A stretch of DNA of 64,000 bases from Acinetobacter sp. ASP199. Lineage in GTDB: Bacteria > Pseudomonadota > Gammaproteobacteria > Pseudomonadales > Moraxellaceae. Positions 1 through 10,131 of this stretch are shown here, piece after piece. Location: contig NZ_CP062182.1 of NCBI RefSeq assembly GCF_022700675.1, positions 682,001 through 746,000 of the forward strand, in the 5' to 3' direction. Numbering within the stretch: position 1 is the first letter of the stretch; each line of letters begins with the position of its first letter. The translations under genes and the position numbers were made by a program. Under the pieces are notes generated by a model. The model did no database searches. It was not told the DNA's origin and saw only the letters and a list, made by a program, of their open reading frames with translations.

Positions 1-2
1 CG

Positions 3-683
3 AAATGGGAATGGATGAGCCATATACCGAAAGTTTCCCTGATTGAACAATTGTCTAAATTGGTGCCGTTGGCGGGTGCTGGGGTAGGGGCTGTCTATAG
101 CCGCCGTTTTGTCGATGATGTCAATCAGAAAGCGCAAGATGTGTTCTCGAATGCACGTCAATATCTGCTACAGCATCGTGACAGCTCCGCTTCTGTTTTA
201 GAGGCTTATGAAAAATCTAAAGCATTATTGCAACAGGCTGCACCAAAGCTGCTGGAAAATATCAAGAAGGACGGTCGTGCCAGTGACGAGTTGATTTTAG
301 ATAAAGACATTCCGATTGAAGGGAATGAACATATTACTCAAGTCAAAGTGCTGAAAAAGACAGATTCTCAAGTCACAGATGAAGCTAAAGATGAAGAGGT
401 CAGTGAAGGGCTGGATACATTGGCCGATAAATTGGTAAAACCTGTTGCAGATAAGCATGTACAACAACCTGCACTGAGTGAGCCTGCACCTGAAGATATC
501 GAAGACACGCTTGCACAGGCAGAAGCTGAGGGAGATGTCACAGACGAGGCTGAAGTCGCTGCATCGGATACTGAAAATGATCAGAGTGAAGTAAACACAG
601 AAAATGCACAGCAAAAGCCAAAAAAAGCGACAAAATCTTCTGCTAAAAAATCGACGGAAGATGTTACAAAAGGTACAGATTGA
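3..683 (+). CDS. EcsC-like protein, C-terminal part (5' end outside the window)
   Basis: The reading frame is open to the left edge; the codons before the first ATG at 15 read K-W-E-W without a stop, so the true start probably lies upstream. The visible start has a hydrophobic Gly/Ala-rich stretch (LVPLAGAGVGAVYSRRF) followed by V-x(4)-A, which resembles the conserved end of EcsC-family proteins. From about residue 100 it becomes an acidic, low-complexity tail rich in Glu, Asp and Ala, ending in a Lys-rich segment (KKATKSSAKKSTED). No enzymatic motif is visible. The family assignment is an inference from the short hydrophobic motif, and the function is unknown. The gene is followed by the str operon promoter. 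Confidence 0.6.
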   Translation, partial: KWEWMSHIPKVSLIEQLSKLVPLAGAGVGAVYSRRFVDDVNQKAQDVFSNARQYLLQHRDSSASVLEAYEKSKALLQQAAPKLLENIKKDGRASDELILDKDIPIEGNEHITQVKVLKKTDSQVTDEAKDEEVSEGLDTLADKLVKPVADKHVQQPALSEPAPEDIEDTLAQAEAEGDVTDEAEVAASDTENDQSEVNTENAQQKPKKATKSSAKKSTEDVTKGTD

Positions 684-764
684 TCTGTAGAAAAATAGTA
701 AAGATATGAAAGTACTGGGCAATTGTAAGCAAGAGCGGCTGTGCATTTGCCTGCTTGTATCTTG

Positions 765-793
765 TTGACCAATTTTGCATCTTGACTTACAAT
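765..793 (+). promoter_or_regulatory. Sigma-70 promoter of the str operon
   Basis: TTGACC at 765-770 and TACAAT at 788-793 are separated by exactly 17 bases, close to the sigma-70 consensus. Transcription would start near 800, about 50 bases before rpsL. This is the only strong promoter-like pair seen upstream of rpsL. Confidence 0.7.
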
Positions 794-798
794 TGCAT

Positions 799-835
799 GC
801 CCTCAAAAAGTAGTAGTTTTTTGGGGCTTTTTATT
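799..835 (+). terminator. Terminator-like hairpin at the start of the rpsL leader
   Basis: GCCCTCAAAAA (799-809) pairs with TTTTTTGGGGC (817-827), with one mismatch and one wobble, and is followed by TTTTTATT. It has the form of an intrinsic terminator. It may end transcription from the upstream gene, or act as an attenuator or 5' stabiliser of the str mRNA, because the predicted start point lies at its left foot. Confidence 0.6.
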
Positions 836-852
836 AACGGGAGAATTGCCAA

Positions 853-1227
853 ATGGCAACAACAAATCAGTTGATCCGTAAGGGTCGTACGACTTTGATT
901 GAAAAATCAAAAGTTCCTGCGTTGAAGGCTTGTCCACAACGTCGTGGTGTTTGTACACGTGTTTACACAACTACACCTAAAAAACCTAACTCAGCAATGC
1001 GTAAAGTTTGCCGTGTTCGCTTAACTTCTGGCTTTGAAGTATCAAGCTACATCGGTGGTGAAGGCCATAACCTGCAAGAGCACAGTGTTGTTCTTATCCG
1101 TGGTGGTCGTGTTAAAGACTTACCAGGTGTACGTTACCATACCGTTCGTGGTTCTTTAGACTGTGCTGGCGTGAAAGATCGTAACCAAGCACGTTCTAAA
1201 TACGGTGCTAAACGTCCTAAGAAATAA
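853..1227 (+). CDS. rpsL: 30S ribosomal protein S12
   Basis: This is a 124-residue S12, the decoding-centre protein of the small ribosomal subunit. The conserved core is intact, including TTPKKPNSA and the loop [10 protein letters not shown]. Lys43 and Lys88, whose substitution is a well-known cause of streptomycin resistance, are both the wild-type lysine. A GGGAGA ribosome binding site lies about 10 bases before the ATG. It is the first gene of the str operon (rpsL-rpsG-fusA-tuf), whose strongly biased codon use is typical of highly expressed genes. The 179-base gap to rpsG is long for this operon. Confidence 0.99.
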   Translation: MATTNQLIRKGRTTLIEKSKVPALKACPQRRGVCTRVYTTTPKKPNSAMRKVCRVRLTSGFEVSSYIGGEGHNLQEHSVVLIRGGRVKDLPGVRYHTVRGSLDCAGVKDRNQARSKYGAKRPKK

Positions 1228-1406
1228 TTCGTTAAGAATTAGCTCTTGGTTCGCTAGAACTGCAATCCTTTATCGTCTCGCTTGTCTGATTTCTGCATTT
1301 AATTTTGTGAAATTCAAGCGACGTGTAGTAAGGCCAGCTAAAGGTACACGACACTTTGTACAAATGCTGGATAAACCTGAAGTGTCATATTTATAGGTAG
1401 TTTAAA

Positions 1407-1877
1407 ATGCCAAGACGTCGCGTAGTCGCTGCTCGTGAAATCCTTCCGGATCCTAAATTCAGTAGCCAAACAATCGCTAAATTCATGAACCACGTAATGC
1501 AAGATGGTAAAAAGTCTATTGCTGAAAGTATCGTTTACGGTGCTTTAGACCGCGTTCAAGAAAAATCTAAAGTAGACCCAGTTGAATTCTTTGAAGCTAC
1601 GCTTGAAAAAGTTCGTCCTATGGTTGAAGTAAAAGCACGCCGTGTTGGTGGTGCTACATACCAAGTACCTATGGAAGTACGCCCATCCCGTCGTACTGCA
1701 TTGGCTATGCGTTGGTTAGTAGATGCTGCTGCTAAGCGTTCTGAAAAAACTATGGCTTTACGTCTTGCTGGTGAGTTGCTTGATGCATCTGAAGGTAAAG
1801 GCGCAGCGGTTAAAAAACGTGAAGATGTGCACCGTATGGCTGAAGCCAACAAAGCATTCTCTCACTACCGTTTCTAA
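1407..1877 (+). CDS. rpsG: 30S ribosomal protein S7
   Basis: This is a 156-residue S7, which binds the 3' domain of 16S rRNA, nucleates head assembly and contacts E-site tRNA. It opens with [18 protein letters not shown] and contains the conserved [17 protein letters not shown] segment. In Escherichia coli S7 represses the str mRNA by binding the rpsL-rpsG spacer. The spacer here (1228-1406) could serve that role, but no conserved S7 site was recognised by eye. The downstream spacer to fusA contains a strong folded element. Confidence 0.99.
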   Translation: MPRRRVVAAREILPDPKFSSQTIAKFMNHVMQDGKKSIAESIVYGALDRVQEKSKVDPVEFFEATLEKVRPMVEVKARRVGGATYQVPMEVRPSRRTALAMRWLVDAAAKRSEKTMALRLAGELLDASEGKGAAVKKREDVHRMAEANKAFSHYRF

Positions 1878-1883
1878 GCAAAT

Positions 1884-1977
1884 AAAACAGGCCCTTATCA
1901 GGACGGTGATGATATGGGTTTCACCCAATCATTATCAAAGCGCTTTAAGTTGCTAGCAACTTAAAGCGTCCTGTTTT
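1884..1977 (+). promoter_or_regulatory. Branched RNA element between rpsG and fusA
   Basis: Three nested pairings can be drawn. The outer stem pairs AAAACAGG (1884-1891) with CCTGTTTT (1970-1977). One arm at about 1907-1937 pairs TGGGT (1915-1919) with ACCCA (1923-1927) around a TTC loop, with further pairing below. The other arm is a perfect 28-base palindrome, CGCTTTAAGTTGCT (1941-1954) with AGCAACTTAAAGCG (1955-1968). The result is a three-way junction ending about 30 bases before the fusA start. There is no U-tract, so it is not a simple terminator. A control or RNA-processing role is inferred. Confidence 0.55.
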
Positions 1978-2007
1978 AAACAACAAAATTTAGGAATGCA
2001 AGAGATC

Positions 2008-4143
2008 ATGGCTCGTCAAACCCCAATTTCTCGTTACCGTAACATTGGTATCTCAGCGCACATTGATGCTGGTAAAACAACCACTTCAGAACGTATCCTG
2101 TTCTACACAGGTGAGAGCCACAAGTTAGGTGAAACTCATGAAGGTTCAGCTACAACGGACTGGATGGAACAAGAGCAAGAACGTGGTATTACCATTACTT
2201 CAGCAGCTGTAACATGCTTCTGGAAAGGTATGGGCAACCAGTTCGAACAACACCGTATTAACGTAATTGACACCCCGGGACACGTTGACTTCACGATCGA
2301 AGTTGAGCGTTCTATGCGTGTTCTTGACGGTGCATGTATGGTTTACTGTGCTGTAGGTGGTGTACAACCTCAGTCTGAAACTGTATGGCGTCAAGCAAAC
2401 AAGTATAAAGTGCCTCGTATTGCGTTCGTTAACAAAATGGACCGTACTGGCGCGAACTTCTTCCGTGCAGTTGAACAAGTTAAAACACGTCTTGGCGGTA
2501 ACCCAGTGCCAATCGTTGTTCCAGTCGGCGCTGAAGAAAACTTCCAGGGTGTTGTTGACCTTATCGAAATGAAAGCGATTATCTGGGATGAAGCGTCTCA
2601 AGGTATGAAGTTTGAATACGGTGAGATCCCTGCTGACTTAGTTGATACTGCTAATGAATGGCGTACTAACATGGTTGAAGCTGCTGCGGAAGCATCAGAA
2701 GAACTCATGGACAAGTACCTGGAAGAAGGCGAGTTAACTAAAGAAGAAATCGTTGCTGGTCTTCGTGCGCGTACATTGCTTAACGAAATCCAACCAATGC
2801 TTTGTGGTTCTGCGTTCAAAAACAAAGGTGTTCAACGTATGTTGGATGCTGTTATTGAATTCTTACCTGCGCCAACTGACGTTGAAGCAATTAAAGGTAT
2901 CTTAGACGACAAAGACGAAACTGAAGGTTCTCGTGAAGCGTCTGATGATGCTCCGTTCTCTGCGCTTGCGTTCAAAATCATGAACGACAAATTCGTAGGT
3001 AACTTAACGTTCGTACGTGTTTACTCTGGTGTGCTTAAAGCAGGTAGCCCATGCTACAACCCAGTGAAAATGAAACGTGAACGTGTAGGCCGTATCGTAC
3101 AGATGCACGCAAATGACCGTCACGACATCGAAGAAATTCGTGCGGGCGACATCGCGGCATGTGTAGGTCTTAAAGACACGACTACTGGTGATACATTATG
3201 TGACGAAAACCACGTAATTACACTAGAGCGTATGGAATTCCCAGAGCCAGTAATTGCACTTGCAGTTGAACCTAAAACTAAAGCTGACCAAGAAAAAATG
3301 TCAGTTGCTTTAGGTCGTTTGGCAAAAGAAGATCCATCGTTCCGCGTACGTACTGACGAAGAGTCTGGTCAAACAATTATTGCTGGTATGGGTGAGCTTC
3401 ACCTTGACATCATTGTTGACCGTATGAAACGTGAGTTCAACGTTGAAGCGAACATTGGTAAACCAATGGTTGCTTACCGTGAAACAATCAAGAAATCTGT
3501 TGAACAAGAAGGTAAATTCGTTCGTCAAACAGGTGGTAAAGGTAAATTCGGTCACGTATACGTACGTTTAGAACCGATGGATCCTGAATCTGAAAAAGAT
3601 TACGAATTCGCTGAAGAAGTTGTTGGTGGTGTAGTACCGAAAGAATTCTTCGGTGCGGTTGACAAAGGTATCCAAGAACGTATGAAGAATGGTGTCCTGG
3701 CTGGTTACCCAGTTGTTGGCATCAAAGCGACATTGTTCGACGGTTCTTACCATGATGTCGACTCTGACGAATTATCGTTCAAAATGGCGGGTTCTTATGC
3801 CTTCCGTGACGGTTTCATGAAAGCAGATCCTGTTCTTCTTGAACCAATCATGAAAGTTGAAGTAGAAACTCCAGAAGACTACATGGGCGATATCATGGGT
3901 GACTTAAACCGTCGTCGTGGTATGGTTCAAGGTATGGACGATCTACCTGGCGGTACTAAAGCAATCCGTGCTGAAGTTCCACTTTCTGAGATGTTCGGTT
4001 ACGCAACTCATATGCGTTCTATGTCTCAAGGTCGTGCGACTTACTCTATGGAATTTGCTAAATATGCTGAAACTCCACGTAACGTGGCTGAAGGCATCAT
4101 CGCTAAGTTCCAGTCTGGCGGTAAAAAAGGTGACGACGAGTAA
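2008..4143 (+). CDS. fusA: Elongation factor G
   Basis: EF-G is the GTPase that drives ribosomal translocation and, with RRF, ribosome recycling. The protein has about 711 residues. G motifs are visible: AHIDAGKTT (P-loop), RGITI (switch I), DTPGHVDF and NKMD. Domains II to V follow with the usual GMGELHLDI segment. The ATG at 2008 was chosen because proteins of this family start [14 protein letters not shown]; an in-frame ATG at 1996 would add four residues. It is the third str operon gene, preceded by a folded spacer and followed by tuf after 92 bases. Confidence 0.99.
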   Translation: MARQTPISRYRNIGISAHIDAGKTTTSERILFYTGESHKLGETHEGSATTDWMEQEQERGITITSAAVTCFWKGMGNQFEQHRINVIDTPGHVDFTIEVERSMRVLDGACMVYCAVGGVQPQSETVWRQANKYKVPRIAFVNKMDRTGANFFRAVEQVKTRLGGNPVPIVVPVGAEENFQGVVDLIEMKAIIWDEASQGMKFEYGEIPADLVDTANEWRTNMVEAAAEASEELMDKYLEEGELTKEEIVAGLRARTLLNEIQPMLCGSAFKNKGVQRMLDAVIEFLPAPTDVEAIKGILDDKDETEGSREASDDAPFSALAFKIMNDKFVGNLTFVRVYSGVLKAGSPCYNPVKMKRERVGRIVQMHANDRHDIEEIRAGDIAACVGLKDTTTGDTLCDENHVITLERMEFPEPVIALAVEPKTKADQEKMSVALGRLAKEDPSFRVRTDEESGQTIIAGMGELHLDIIVDRMKREFNVEANIGKPMVAYRETIKKSVEQEGKFVRQTGGKGKFGHVYVRLEPMDPESEKDYEFAEEVVGGVVPKEFFGAVDKGIQERMKNGVLAGYPVVGIKATLFDGSYHDVDSDELSFKMAGSYAFRDGFMKADPVLLEPIMKVEVETPEDYMGDIMGDLNRRRGMVQGMDDLPGGTKAIRAEVPLSEMFGYATHMRSMSQGRATYSMEFAKYAETPRNVAEGIIAKFQSGGKKGDDE

Positions 4144-4190
4144 TCTTTCGATTACTATAAGCCCAACTAATTCATAGTTAAAATCCAGTG

Positions 4191-4213
4191 CTCATGCAGT
4201 GATCCTGCATGAG
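4191..4213 (+). promoter_or_regulatory. Hairpin in the fusA-tuf spacer
   Basis: CTCATGCAG (4191-4199) and CTGCATGAG (4205-4213) form a perfect 9-base-pair stem with a 5-base loop, about 20 bases before the tuf start and immediately upstream of its ribosome binding site. There is no U-tract. It may modulate tuf translation or mark an mRNA processing site. Confidence 0.4.
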
Positions 4214-4235
4214 TAGTTTAAAAAAGGAAGATCTC

Positions 4236-5426
4236 ATGGCTAAGGCTAAGTTTGAACGTAATAAGCCACACGTTAACGTGGGCACAATTGGTCACGTTGA
4301 CCATGGTAAAACAACTTTAACAGCTGCGATTGCAACTGTATGTGCGAAGCAATTCGGTGGTGAAGCGAAAGACTACGCTGCAATTGACTCTGCACCAGAA
4401 GAAAAAGCACGTGGTATTACAATTAATACTTCTCACGTAGAATACGATTCTCCAACTCGTCACTACGCTCACGTAGACTGCCCGGGCCACGCCGATTATG
4501 TTAAAAACATGATTACTGGTGCTGCTCAGATGGACGGCGCGATCCTTGTATGTGCTGCGACTGATGGTCCTATGCCACAAACTCGTGAACACATCCTTCT
4601 TTCTCGTCAGGTAGGTGTACCTTACATCGTTGTATTCTTGAACAAATGCGACCTTGTAGACGACGAAGAGCTTCTTGAGCTGGTTGAAATGGAAGTTCGT
4701 GAACTTCTTTCTACTTACGACTTCCCAGGTGATGACACTCCAGTTATCCGTGGTTCTGCTCTTCTTGCACTTAACGGTGATGCTGGTCAGTACGGTGAAT
4801 CTGCAGTTGTAGCTCTTGTTGAAGCGCTTGACTCTTACATCCCAGAGCCAGAACGTGCAATCGACCAAGCATTCTTGATGCCAATCGAAGACGTATTCTC
4901 AATCTCAGGTCGTGGTACAGTAGTAACTGGCCGTGTTGAGACTGGTATCGTTAAAGTAGGCGAAGAAGTTGAAATCGTTGGTATCAAAGACACAGTTAAA
5001 ACAACTGTAACTGGCGTTGAAATGTTCCGTAAACTTCTTGACGAAGGCCGTGCGGGCGAGAACTGTGGTGTTCTTCTTCGTGGTACTAAGCGTGAAGACG
5101 TACAACGTGGTCAAGTACTTGCTAAACCAGGTACAATCAAGCCGCACACTAAATTCGACGCAGAAGTATACGTACTTTCTAAAGAAGAAGGTGGTCGTCA
5201 TACTCCATTCCTTAACGGTTACCGTCCACAGTTCTATTTCCGTACTACGGACGTAACTGGTGCGATCGCGCTTAAAGAAGGCGTTGAAATGGTTATGCCT
5301 GGTGACAACGTTGAGATGTCAGTAGAGCTAATCCACCCAATCGCAATGGACCCAGGTCTACGTTTTGCGATCCGTGAAGGCGGTCGTACAGTTGGTGCTG
5401 GTGTAGTTGCTAAAGTTACTGCATAA
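4236..5426 (+). CDS. tuf: Elongation factor Tu
   Basis: EF-Tu is the GTPase that delivers aminoacyl-tRNA to the ribosome. The protein has 396 residues starting [19 protein letters not shown]. Visible motifs are GHVDHGKTT (P-loop), [14 protein letters not shown] and NKCD, followed by beta-barrel domains 2 and 3. The ATG at 4236 has an AAAGGAAG ribosome binding site and is the conserved start; an upstream in-frame ATG at 4209 lies inside a hairpin and is unlikely. It is the last gene of the str operon and is followed by a strong terminator. Confidence 0.99.
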   Translation: MAKAKFERNKPHVNVGTIGHVDHGKTTLTAAIATVCAKQFGGEAKDYAAIDSAPEEKARGITINTSHVEYDSPTRHYAHVDCPGHADYVKNMITGAAQMDGAILVCAATDGPMPQTREHILLSRQVGVPYIVVFLNKCDLVDDEELLELVEMEVRELLSTYDFPGDDTPVIRGSALLALNGDAGQYGESAVVALVEALDSYIPEPERAIDQAFLMPIEDVFSISGRGTVVTGRVETGIVKVGEEVEIVGIKDTVKTTVTGVEMFRKLLDEGRAGENCGVLLRGTKREDVQRGQVLAKPGTIKPHTKFDAEVYVLSKEEGGRHTPFLNGYRPQFYFRTTDVTGAIALKEGVEMVMPGDNVEMSVELIHPIAMDPGLRFAIREGGRTVGAGVVAKVTA

Positions 5427-5441
5427 TCATCTGATTGTGTG

Positions 5442-5472
5442 AAAAAAAGCGTCCCTTTGGGACGCTTTTTTT
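5442..5472 (+). terminator. Terminator of the str operon
   Basis: AGCGTCCC-TTT-GGGACGCT forms a perfect stem with a 3-base loop, flanked by A and T runs, just after tuf. The T run makes it a canonical intrinsic terminator. Confidence 0.92.
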
Positions 5473-5590
5473 ATGTCTGGCGATTTTTTTAGAACAGATG
5501 TGATTTCATCATCATAAGTTATTCTTGCGTTGTAAAAAGGATTTCACAAAACATTTGCTATTACCTCTAACAAAGCCGAGTTGAATTTCT

Positions 5591-5652
5591 CTTGTGCCGA
5601 AATAAAGTTGTGCTTTATTTCTCTTGCGTCAGAATAAAGCAATGCTTTATTC
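5591..5652. repeat. Two tandem hairpin repeats between tuf and the hydrolase gene
   Basis: Two similar units follow each other: CTCTTGTGCCG then AAATAAAG-loop-CTTTATTT (5600-5620), and CTCTTGCGTCA then GAATAAAGC-AAT-GCTTTATTC (5632-5652). They share the lead sequence CTCTTGYGNC and an AATAAAG/CTTTATT stem. The same CTTGCG...TAAAG...GCTTTA layout recurs at 13.7-13.9 kb. They lie in a 300-base spacer with no gene. Confidence 0.6.
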
Positions 5653-5776
5653 CTCCTCATGTCCTTAAGTGATATTTCACTGACCTTATTGGAAAAGATC
5701 ATCGATCATTTTTTGCCTAATATAACAATCATAAGATGAATCAATAATGTCAGGATTGACTAAAAGGAGCAGTGGT

Positions 5777-6658
5777 ATGAATGCTGAAGTAAAAATTACC
5801 AATCGTGCCGGTGCAAGTTTTCCTGTACGTCGCATGAACTTTGATTTTGATCAGGTTCCAGAATACTGGATGAATGGTTCAGCCGGGCTGACGCATTTTA
5901 TGACCGCATTGTCAGCTTTATTCCCTGCAGGTGAAAAATTCTTTATCGACAGTGTACGTGCGGTACATCACCATCCCAAGCTCAAAGATAATGAAGCATT
6001 GCAAAAAGAGATCTCTGCTTTTATTGGGCAAGAAGCGATGCACACCCAGGAACATGTCGGCTTTAATGCCTCAGCACAAAAATATGGTCATGATGTTGAT
6101 ACCCTAGATCGTTATACTGATAGAGTCATTCAAACCACGCGTAAAGTCATGGCTAAATTGGTTAAACCTGTGAGAATTACTCAGGAAATGGTAGATCTGA
6201 CTGCAACGACTGCACTTGAACATTTCACTGCGACCATTGCCTCTCAGCTGCTGAGCAATAGTCATATTCAGGAACTGATGAAAGATGACACCATGAAAAC
6301 CATGTGGCTCTGGCATGCCATTGAAGAGAATGAGCATAAAGCCGTGGCTTATGACGTGTTTGAAGGTATGTTTGGCAAAGGTTTAAAGTCATATCTGTTA
6401 CGTACCAGTTCATTGGTGATTGCTATGCTGACTTTGTTCTTTGTACAAAGCTATTTTGTTATGCGCCTGCTGAAAGAAGATCGTCAGTTAAATCTGGAAG
6501 CCCTCAAGGATATTTACCAATATGGTTATAGCCCATCCAAAGGTGTAATTACCGGTATGGGGCGTGAAATGGCCATGTACTTCAAGCCAGGTTTTCATCC
6601 AAATGACCATGATACACACAGTTTGCTGGCACACTGGAAAGGCAAACTCGGTCTTTAA
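5777..6658 (+). CDS. Metal-dependent hydrolase (PF10118-like)
   Basis: This 293-residue protein resembles the 'predicted metal-dependent hydrolase' family (PF10118). It has clustered potential metal ligands: a HHHP motif near residue 68, QEAMHTQEH around 90, TALEHFT near 145 and WHAIEENEHKAVAYDVFEG near 180. This is the spaced Glu/His pattern of a ferritin-like di-metal helical bundle. One hydrophobic segment (SLVIAMLTLFFVQSYFVM) lies around residues 212-230 and may attach it to the membrane. The substrate is unknown. The start at 5777 was chosen because AAAAGGAG lies 9 bases upstream. The gene stands alone and ends at a terminator. Confidence 0.8.
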   Translation: MNAEVKITNRAGASFPVRRMNFDFDQVPEYWMNGSAGLTHFMTALSALFPAGEKFFIDSVRAVHHHPKLKDNEALQKEISAFIGQEAMHTQEHVGFNASAQKYGHDVDTLDRYTDRVIQTTRKVMAKLVKPVRITQEMVDLTATTALEHFTATIASQLLSNSHIQELMKDDTMKTMWLWHAIEENEHKAVAYDVFEGMFGKGLKSYLLRTSSLVIAMLTLFFVQSYFVMRLLKEDRQLNLEALKDIYQYGYSPSKGVITGMGREMAMYFKPGFHPNDHDTHSLLAHWKGKLGL

Positions 6659-6667
6659 TCTGACACT

Positions 6668-6698
6668 AAAAAAGAGCGATTGAGATCGCTCTTTTTTT
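6668..6698 (+). terminator. Terminator after the hydrolase gene
   Basis: AAGAGCGAT-TGAG-ATCGCTCTT is a perfect stem followed by a T run, directly after the stop codon at 6658. Confidence 0.9.
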
Positions 6699-6762
6699 TA
6701 CTCGATTTTCAGCATAAAGTTTCTATAATGCGCAGGAGATTTTTATTGATAGATGAACGAAC

Positions 6763-7221
6763 ATGATTCGTTTGATGCAAATAGCAGATATAGATGCGGT
6801 CACCCAGATTGAGCAACAAGTGCAATCTCATCCTTGGACCAGAACCCAGTTCGAGGAAGCCGTTAGTGCTTATCAGAGCACTATTATTGAATATGCAGGT
6901 AAAGTGGTAGGCTTTTGTATTTTGCAACCGGTGCTGGATGAAGCCAATTTACTGCTCATGGCAATTGACCCAAGCCAGCAGGGTAAGGGCCTTGGTTTTC
7001 AGTTGCTAGAGGAATCAATCCAGTTGCTGAAGAATAATCCGGTACAGATTTTCTTGGAAGTACGTGAGTCAAATACTGCTGCAATCCGACTCTATGAAAA
7101 GTCTGGTTTTCATCAGATTGACCTGCGCAAGAATTATTATCCAAATCCGGGTGGGGGACGTGAACATGCCATCATCATGGTGAAGGCATGTAGCGATGAC
7201 TTTGCCAGTCTGTTTAAATAA
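6763..7221 (+). CDS. rimI: Ribosomal protein S18-alanine N-acetyltransferase
   Basis: This 152-residue GNAT acetyltransferase has the acetyl-CoA loop DPSQQGKGLGFQLL and the RimI-type ending VRESNTAAIRLYEKSGF and NYYPNPGGGREHAIIM. RimI acetylates the N-terminal alanine of ribosomal protein S18. The Y-E-K-x-G-F block and the Tyr-rich YYPNPGGGREHA block distinguish RimI from generic GNAT proteins. It stands alone between a terminator on the left and the convergent bpt gene on the right. Confidence 0.9.
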   Translation: MIRLMQIADIDAVTQIEQQVQSHPWTRTQFEEAVSAYQSTIIEYAGKVVGFCILQPVLDEANLLLMAIDPSQQGKGLGFQLLEESIQLLKNNPVQIFLEVRESNTAAIRLYEKSGFHQIDLRKNYYPNPGGGREHAIIMVKACSDDFASLFK

Positions 7222-7255
7222 ACAAGACTAAAGCTGCTGCTTTATGACGACCGTC

Positions 7256-8071
7256 TTATTTGATGATGGGATTATTCCATCCAGAGGGTAGGGTCGTCAT
7301 CAAGGAGTTTCCCAAGTGTTCGATCTCTGTCGTATTTAATGAACGGTTTAAGCGGCGCCATTGACCATCAATCAATAATTCAAGTGGCAGGTACTGGGAC
7401 TTGTAATTCATCTTAATAGAATGTGGAACCCAATAACCCAGATAAATAAAAGGTAGACCTAGTTTTTGAGCATGTTCGATCTGCTTTAAAATTGCAAAAA
7501 CCCCGAGAGAACGTCGACTTTCATCCGGATCAAAGAACGTATAAACCGCAGAGATTCCATCATCGAGCAGATCGCAGGTCGATACACTGATCAGCCGATC
7601 ATCTTTCCATAATTCCAGAAAGAAGCTATCTGTACAGCTTTGCAGCAAAAACTTTTCAAACTGATCACGGCTTGGTGGATACATATCGCCATCAGCATGT
7701 CGTTCATTGATATAGCGTTCATACAGTGCATAGTGCGTATCATTTGCCTGCTGCGGTGTGCTGATGCGCAGGCTTAAGTCCTGATTTCTTTTCCATGCCT
7801 TTTTCTGTGAACTGTTCATGCTGAATTCACGCACTGGAACACGAGAGGACAGGCATTGACGGCATAGATGACATTCAGGGCGGTAAACAAAATCGCCACT
7901 ACGGCGGAAACCGGTACGGGATAATTCAGAAAGCGTCACCACATCTATGCGATGTGAGGGATCGAGAAAAACCATACGCGCAGACTTGTTGGGCAGATAG
8001 CTGCAATCGTGTGGCGGTGTAATGTAATACTGTAAATCGTTCAGCAGGGATTTTGGTTGATAGGAGTTCAT
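7256..8071 (-). CDS. bpt: Aspartate/glutamate leucyltransferase (Bpt)
   Basis: This 271-residue protein of the ATE/Bpt family transfers leucine from Leu-tRNA to proteins with N-terminal Asp or Glu, marking them for ClpS-ClpAP degradation. Characteristic features are the Cys motif CHLCRQC with RVPV after it, an N-terminal CSYLPNKSARM segment and the C-terminal LGYWVPHSIKMNYKSQY segment. The downstream neighbour in the operon order is aat, 21 bases upstream in transcription, so the two leucyl-transferase branches of the N-degron pathway are made together. Confidence 0.93.
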   Translation of the reverse strand: MNSYQPKSLLNDLQYYITPPHDCSYLPNKSARMVFLDPSHRIDVVTLSELSRTGFRRSGDFVYRPECHLCRQCLSSRVPVREFSMNSSQKKAWKRNQDLSLRISTPQQANDTHYALYERYINERHADGDMYPPSRDQFEKFLLQSCTDSFFLELWKDDRLISVSTCDLLDDGISAVYTFFDPDESRRSLGVFAILKQIEHAQKLGLPFIYLGYWVPHSIKMNYKSQYLPLELLIDGQWRRLNRSLNTTEIEHLGNSLMTTLPSGWNNPIIK

Positions 8072-8092
8072 GACAAATTCCCTCTGTTATTT

Positions 8093-8824
8093 TCATTCAC
8101 TTAATCGCGCGTTTAACGCTATTGTTTTACTTGAAAATACACCCTCCTGATACTTTTGCCAATTGATAGGCGAGCGTTTTATCACATCTTGTAACGAATT
8201 AAGGTATGCTTGGCGAGAAATTGTACTGGCACCGAGGCTCAACAGATGGTCATTGACCAATTGACAGTCAATCCAGGGCAGCTGATTTTCCTGACCAATC
8301 AGCATTAAAGTATAAAATGCCATTTTCGAAACATCGGTCTGGGTGCTGAACATGGATTCACCAAAACAACCCTGTCCGATGGTTACTCCATATAAGCCGC
8401 CGACAATCTGGTCTTCATCCCAGACTTCGATGCTATAGCCATGACCGGCATCAAACATGTCACAGTAACCCTGAATAATATCTTCGCTAATCCAGGTTTC
8501 ATCGGCATAAGCACGAGGAAGTGAACAGGAACGGATAACCCGTTCAAAAGCATGATTTACGGTAATTTTATAATCATACTTTTTCATATTACGGATCAGG
8601 GATTTACTCGGATGATAATCCTGTGGTCGGATAATGCAACGTGGTTCCGGGCTCCACCAGCAGATCGGCTCACCTTCCGAGAACCATGGAAACAGGCCAT
8701 GCGAATAGGCTTCAAACAGGGTGGATGGTGTGAGATCGGCGCCAATACAAATAAGTCCTTCTCCTTCAAGATCAACTTCTACAGGATTGGGGAACATGAA
8801 CTGTGAAGGGGGAAGATGCTGCAT
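8093..8824 (-). CDS. aat: Leucyl/phenylalanyl-tRNA--protein transferase
   Basis: Aat adds Leu or Phe from tRNA to proteins with N-terminal Lys or Arg, feeding the N-degron pathway. The protein has 243 residues from the chosen start. Family motifs are [33 protein letters not shown] and [19 protein letters not shown], then [16 protein letters not shown]. The ATG at 8824 has CAGG 7 bases upstream; an in-frame ATG at 8848 would add eight residues but lacks a clear binding site. It is the first gene of an aat-bpt operon behind the trxB terminator. Confidence 0.95.
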   Translation of the reverse strand: MQHLPPSQFMFPNPVEVDLEGEGLICIGADLTPSTLFEAYSHGLFPWFSEGEPICWWSPEPRCIIRPQDYHPSKSLIRNMKKYDYKITVNHAFERVIRSCSLPRAYADETWISEDIIQGYCDMFDAGHGYSIEVWDEDQIVGGLYGVTIGQGCFGESMFSTQTDVSKMAFYTLMLIGQENQLPWIDCQLVNDHLLSLGASTISRQAYLNSLQDVIKRSPINWQKYQEGVFSSKTIALNARLSE

Positions 8825-8865
8825 GATTGAACCTGGTTTTAGAATCATCAGTATTTATCATACAT

Positions 8866-8895
8866 AAAAAAGCCGCCCAAGATGGACGGCTTTTT
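8866..8895 (-). terminator. Terminator of trxB
   Basis: AAAAAGCCGCCCA pairs with TGGACGGCTTTTT with one mismatch around a 3-base loop. On the minus strand the hairpin is followed by a T run. It separates trxB from aat. Confidence 0.85.
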
Positions 8896-8907
8896 CATTT
8901 TCGCTGC

Positions 8908-9897
<990 letters not shown>

Positions 9898-10131
9898 TTA
9901 TTGAATTATACGTGAAACTGTATAACAGTGGTGTGAGATTAAAGTCGATATTATTGATCATCCAAATCGATTTGGGCTATATAGAAGTGATAAAGAACAA
10001 GACCTATGTGCAGTTGCACAATACTGCATCTTTTTTCGTGTAACAGGTGCATAATAGGCATTTTATTGCGTCGTTTTTTTGAATCATAATAGCAAAAGAA
10101 CATTCATGAAGAATTGGCTACAGGACAGTAT

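Noticed and set aside
297..806. 169-residue open frame on the minus strand across the end of the first gene
   Set aside because: It is Cys/Phe-rich antisense sequence that also crosses the str promoter; there is no binding site or domain.
4317..4868. 183-residue open frame antisense to tuf
   Set aside because: It is a shadow of the codon bias of the highly expressed tuf gene; the encoded peptide is rich in Phe, Cys and Arg and lacks recognisable motifs.
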